Assembly (NCBI RefSeq): GCF_000967655.1
Contig: NZ_JXYA01000032.1
Span: 62,001 to 126,000, forward strand
Length of the DNA stretch: 64,000 nucleotides
Source: Pseudoalteromonas rubra
GTDB taxonomy: Bacteria; Pseudomonadota; Gammaproteobacteria; Enterobacterales; Alteromonadaceae
Reading direction: 5' to 3'
In this document: positions 61,975 to 64,000 of the stretch, in pieces
Layout of the letters: each line of letters opens with the position of its first letter
Numbering within the stretch: the stretch's first letter is position 1
Made by a program: the position numbers and the translations under genes
The notes under the pieces: model-generated
What the model was told of the DNA's origin: nothing
Databases searched by the model: none
The model's input: the letters and a program-made list of their open reading frames with translations, nothing else

Positions 61975-63696
61975 TCAGCCGTAGATATTTTCTCCCAGGT
62001 ATCGCTTGGCTTTTTGCGCCTTGATGCGGGTAAGGTCTACCAATACCAGGCCGTCAATACAATTGTTAAAGTCAGGGTCAATGCTGAAACTCAGAAAGTT
62101 TACCCCGTCTGGCTCACACAGCTCGGTATACTGTTTAAACAGCGTTGGCACCTGCGCGCCCATGTTCGCCATGATGTGCTTGAGCTCGGCAAAATCCTCT
62201 TTAACATCATGACCACAAAATAACTGCGCAAAGGCCTGCTGCTGTGATGGCGTAAATTTGAACTCGTTTTTGGGTGTGGCAAGAGGTGACAGATTGGCAA
62301 AGTAATGCTGGTAGTGGTAAATCAGCATGGCTTTAGCTTTATCCGGCAGTGCATTGGACAAACTGACCGCGCCAAACAGATAACGATGTTGTGGGTAGCG
62401 CTTTACAAATGCGCCAATTCCGTACCACAAATAATCCAGGCTTTTGCGTCCCCAGTATCTGGGTTGCACGAAGCTTCGGCCCAGCTCCAGACCATGCTCG
62501 AAGTAGGGCTGCATGTGCTCAGAATAATTAAATAAACTGGTCGTATATAATCCTTCCGCGCCCTGGTGATCGAGCACGGTTTGGGCGCTTGCGAGTCGAT
62601 ACGCGCCGACCAGCTCCAATTGTTTGGCATCCCATAATACCAGGTGCTGATAATACATGTCGTATTTGTCGATATCGCGGCGTTTGCCGCTGCCTTCTCC
62701 GACCGCACGAAAGGCAATTTCTCTTAGCCGACCCAGCTCGCGGAAGACAGGAGAGCTGCCTTGATACTGATAAAGGTAGATTTGCATGCCATCCTGGGTT
62801 TCACCTAGCCGCTCACAGCTTTCAATGGCTTGCTTGAGGTCTTTTTTACATTCCGGTACCGCAATGGGCGTCTGAGTTTTCAGCGGCAAAGATTTCTTTG
62901 ATGTCAGCCGGTACAGCTGCTTGCGGATCAGGGCCACTATCTCTTTGTCTTTAAGATTTTCCAGCAAGTAAGAAGCTGGTGGAATGCTGGCACCAATTTC
63001 AAATTCCAGTGACTTTTGTCGCTGTTTAAACATTTCTTTAACCAGCAGCAGGCTGGCTAAAGGTTTGTAGATCATAGACGTGCCGTAAAACAGCGGGCTG
63101 TTTTTGGCCTTAATATAGATGGGCAAAATAGGGCAGTTGGCTTTTTTGGCCATACGTAAAAAGCCTGAATTCCACTTACAATCTTTGATGCCCGTAGGTC
63201 CAAGCCGGGACACTTCACCGGCAGGGAAAATAAGTAAGGCGCCTTCCTGTTTGAGGTGGTGCTGGATATTGGCCAGCTCCTGCTTGCGACTCGCCCCGGA
63301 TAGATTGTCTACCGGCAACAGCAGCGAGTGCATGGGGGTAATGGACATCAGCATTCTGTTGGCAACGACTTTCAGGTCCGGGCGTACCTGCGCCAGTACT
63401 TTGATCAACGCCAGTGCATCTAATGAGCCGATTGGGTGGTTGGCCACAATCACGACACTGCCCTCGCTGGGTATGTGTTCTATTTGTTTAGGTTTGAAGC
63501 GCGCATCAAAGTCCAGCTCCTCCAGTACCTGCTCAACAAACTCGAGCCCCTGGAGGTGAGGGTAGGTATCTGCAAAGGCGACAAACTCTTGCTCGTGCAA
63601 TAAGTAACCCAGGCCTTTCTTAACTAAGCCTTTTACTTTTGGTGAATTTTCTAATTGAGGCAGGTTTGCTTCAATGACCTTATCAACACTGATCAT
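61975..63696 (-). CDS. olsF: Bifunctional ornithine lipid synthase OlsF-type (or related acyltransferase fusion)
   Basis: This 573-residue protein is a fusion. The N-terminal half (about 75-260) is a PlsC-type O-acyltransferase with VANHPIGSLDAL (HPxGxxD variant of HX4D) and FPAGEVSRLG. The C-terminal half (about 300-480) is an OlsB/hemolysin-like N-acyltransferase (YYQHLVLWDAKQLELVGAYRL, ELGRSFVQPRYWG). OlsF has this order and size and makes the non-phosphorus ornithine lipid from ornithine and acyl donors. Many annotations call it only GNAT/lysophospholipid acyltransferase; the amino acid used is not proven here. Confidence 0.78.
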   Translation of the reverse strand: MISVDKVIEANLPQLENSPKVKGLVKKGLGYLLHEQEFVAFADTYPHLQGLEFVEQVLEELDFDARFKPKQIEHIPSEGSVVIVANHPIGSLDALALIKVLAQVRPDLKVVANRMLMSITPMHSLLLPVDNLSGASRKQELANIQHHLKQEGALLIFPAGEVSRLGPTGIKDCKWNSGFLRMAKKANCPILPIYIKAKNSPLFYGTSMIYKPLASLLLVKEMFKQRQKSLEFEIGASIPPASYLLENLKDKEIVALIRKQLYRLTSKKSLPLKTQTPIAVPECKKDLKQAIESCERLGETQDGMQIYLYQYQGSSPVFRELGRLREIAFRAVGEGSGKRRDIDKYDMYYQHLVLWDAKQLELVGAYRLASAQTVLDHQGAEGLYTTSLFNYSEHMQPYFEHGLELGRSFVQPRYWGRKSLDYLWYGIGAFVKRYPQHRYLFGAVSLSNALPDKAKAMLIYHYQHYFANLSPLATPKNEFKFTPSQQQAFAQLFCGHDVKEDFAELKHIMANMGAQVPTLFKQYTELCEPDGVNFLSFSIDPDFNNCIDGLVLVDLTRIKAQKAKRYLGENIYG

Positions 63697-63860
63697 ATAT
63701 CGATTCTCAAGTTTTATAACCGCTTTTCATCAAGATTAAAAACTCTCCATGACAAACAAGTTGCAACTGTATGTCAGTTTGATGGCCGTCGCGTAAGTAC
63801 ACCTGAAGGTTAGATTTTTTGCTAAAGTAGTGACGGTTAAAACAGAACAAAGGAAAGAGC

Positions 63861-64000
63861 ATGGCATTATTAGTCTGTGTAACGGGCAGAGACAACAGCA
63901 AACTGATGGCAGAGTTACGCGCGAGTCTGCCGGATGTGGACGTAAGAGAGTGGCCCGATGCCGGTGAACTGGCCGAGATTGAGTTTGTATTGGCCTGGAA
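63861..64000 (+). CDS. GhrA-type D-2-hydroxyacid dehydrogenase (partial, cut by right edge)
   Basis: Only the first 46 residues are seen, after an AAAGGA ribosome site. MALLVCVTGRDNS..., a DVDVREWPD segment and EIEFVLAW are the start of glyoxylate/hydroxypyruvate reductase A homologues. The NAD(P) Rossmann domain and the catalytic residues would lie beyond the window. It is divergent from olsF. Confidence 0.65.
   Translation, partial: MALLVCVTGRDNSKLMAELRASLPDVDVREWPDAGELAEIEFVLAW

Overview
The window looks like chromosome of a marine gammaproteobacterium of the Pseudoalteromonas type. The best clue is the left edge, where three adjacent minus-strand genes match the first three genes of the prodigiosin operon in family, size and order: pigA, pigB and pigC. 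Many TonB-dependent receptors, a GlyGly-CTERM secreted protease, ToxR/CadC-like one-component regulators, DNA polymerase II and an OlsF-type ornithine lipid synthase fit the same group. A pigmented, prodigiosin-producing species such as P. rubra is the likeliest source. This is inference from gene content, not a database match. I found no rRNA, tRNA, CRISPR array or intact insertion sequence.

Left part (1-9,000). pigABC reads leftward out of the window from a good sigma-70-like promoter at 5316-5345. Diverging from it is a DMT/EamA transporter gene. Its leader encodes a 27-residue peptide with three Trp codons, followed by RNA segments that can pair in mutually exclusive ways and a hairpin that covers the Shine-Dalgarno. 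This looks like an undescribed tryptophan-responsive attenuator. Next come a small membrane-tethered winged-helix regulator with no periplasmic sensor, an Ntn-hydrolase-like protein starting at TTG, and an ankyrin-like protein.

9,100-20,700. A MATE exporter is followed by a phosphorelay (response regulator converging on a hybrid histidine kinase/Hpt pair). Then comes a 1,836-residue M4 metalloprotease with calcium-binding repeats and a rhombosortase-type C-terminus.

20,700-32,000. A flavin amine oxidase (L-amino-acid-oxidase-like) and a thiamine-diphosphate 2-oxoacid decarboxylase form an operon that could turn an amino acid into an aldehyde. A CadC-like/TPR regulator diverges from it. A GH16-like lipoprotein and an RND efflux pair follow.

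32,000-41,100. A duplicated-motif orphan protein, a NEP1-like (NPP1) secreted protein, a YbaM-like/ComFB pair, and a tight housekeeping run (dinG, TSUP transporter, priC, histone-deacetylase-family enzyme) lie back to back with polB.

41,600-53,000. Three large TonB-dependent receptors lie in tandem. They share signal peptides and ribosome-binding blocks and are followed by a 2-oxoglutarate/Fe(II) oxygenase-like protein and a small lipoprotein. After about 900 bp containing what looks like a decayed gene comes a 45-residue double-glycine peptide with its own terminator, a candidate secreted or modified peptide precursor.

53,000-64,000. Mostly housekeeping: hrpB, mtfA, a DeaD/CsdA helicase, glutaredoxin, parvulin, another TonB-dependent receptor with a TlpA-like thioredoxin protein, olsF, and the start of a GhrA-type dehydrogenase cut by the right edge.
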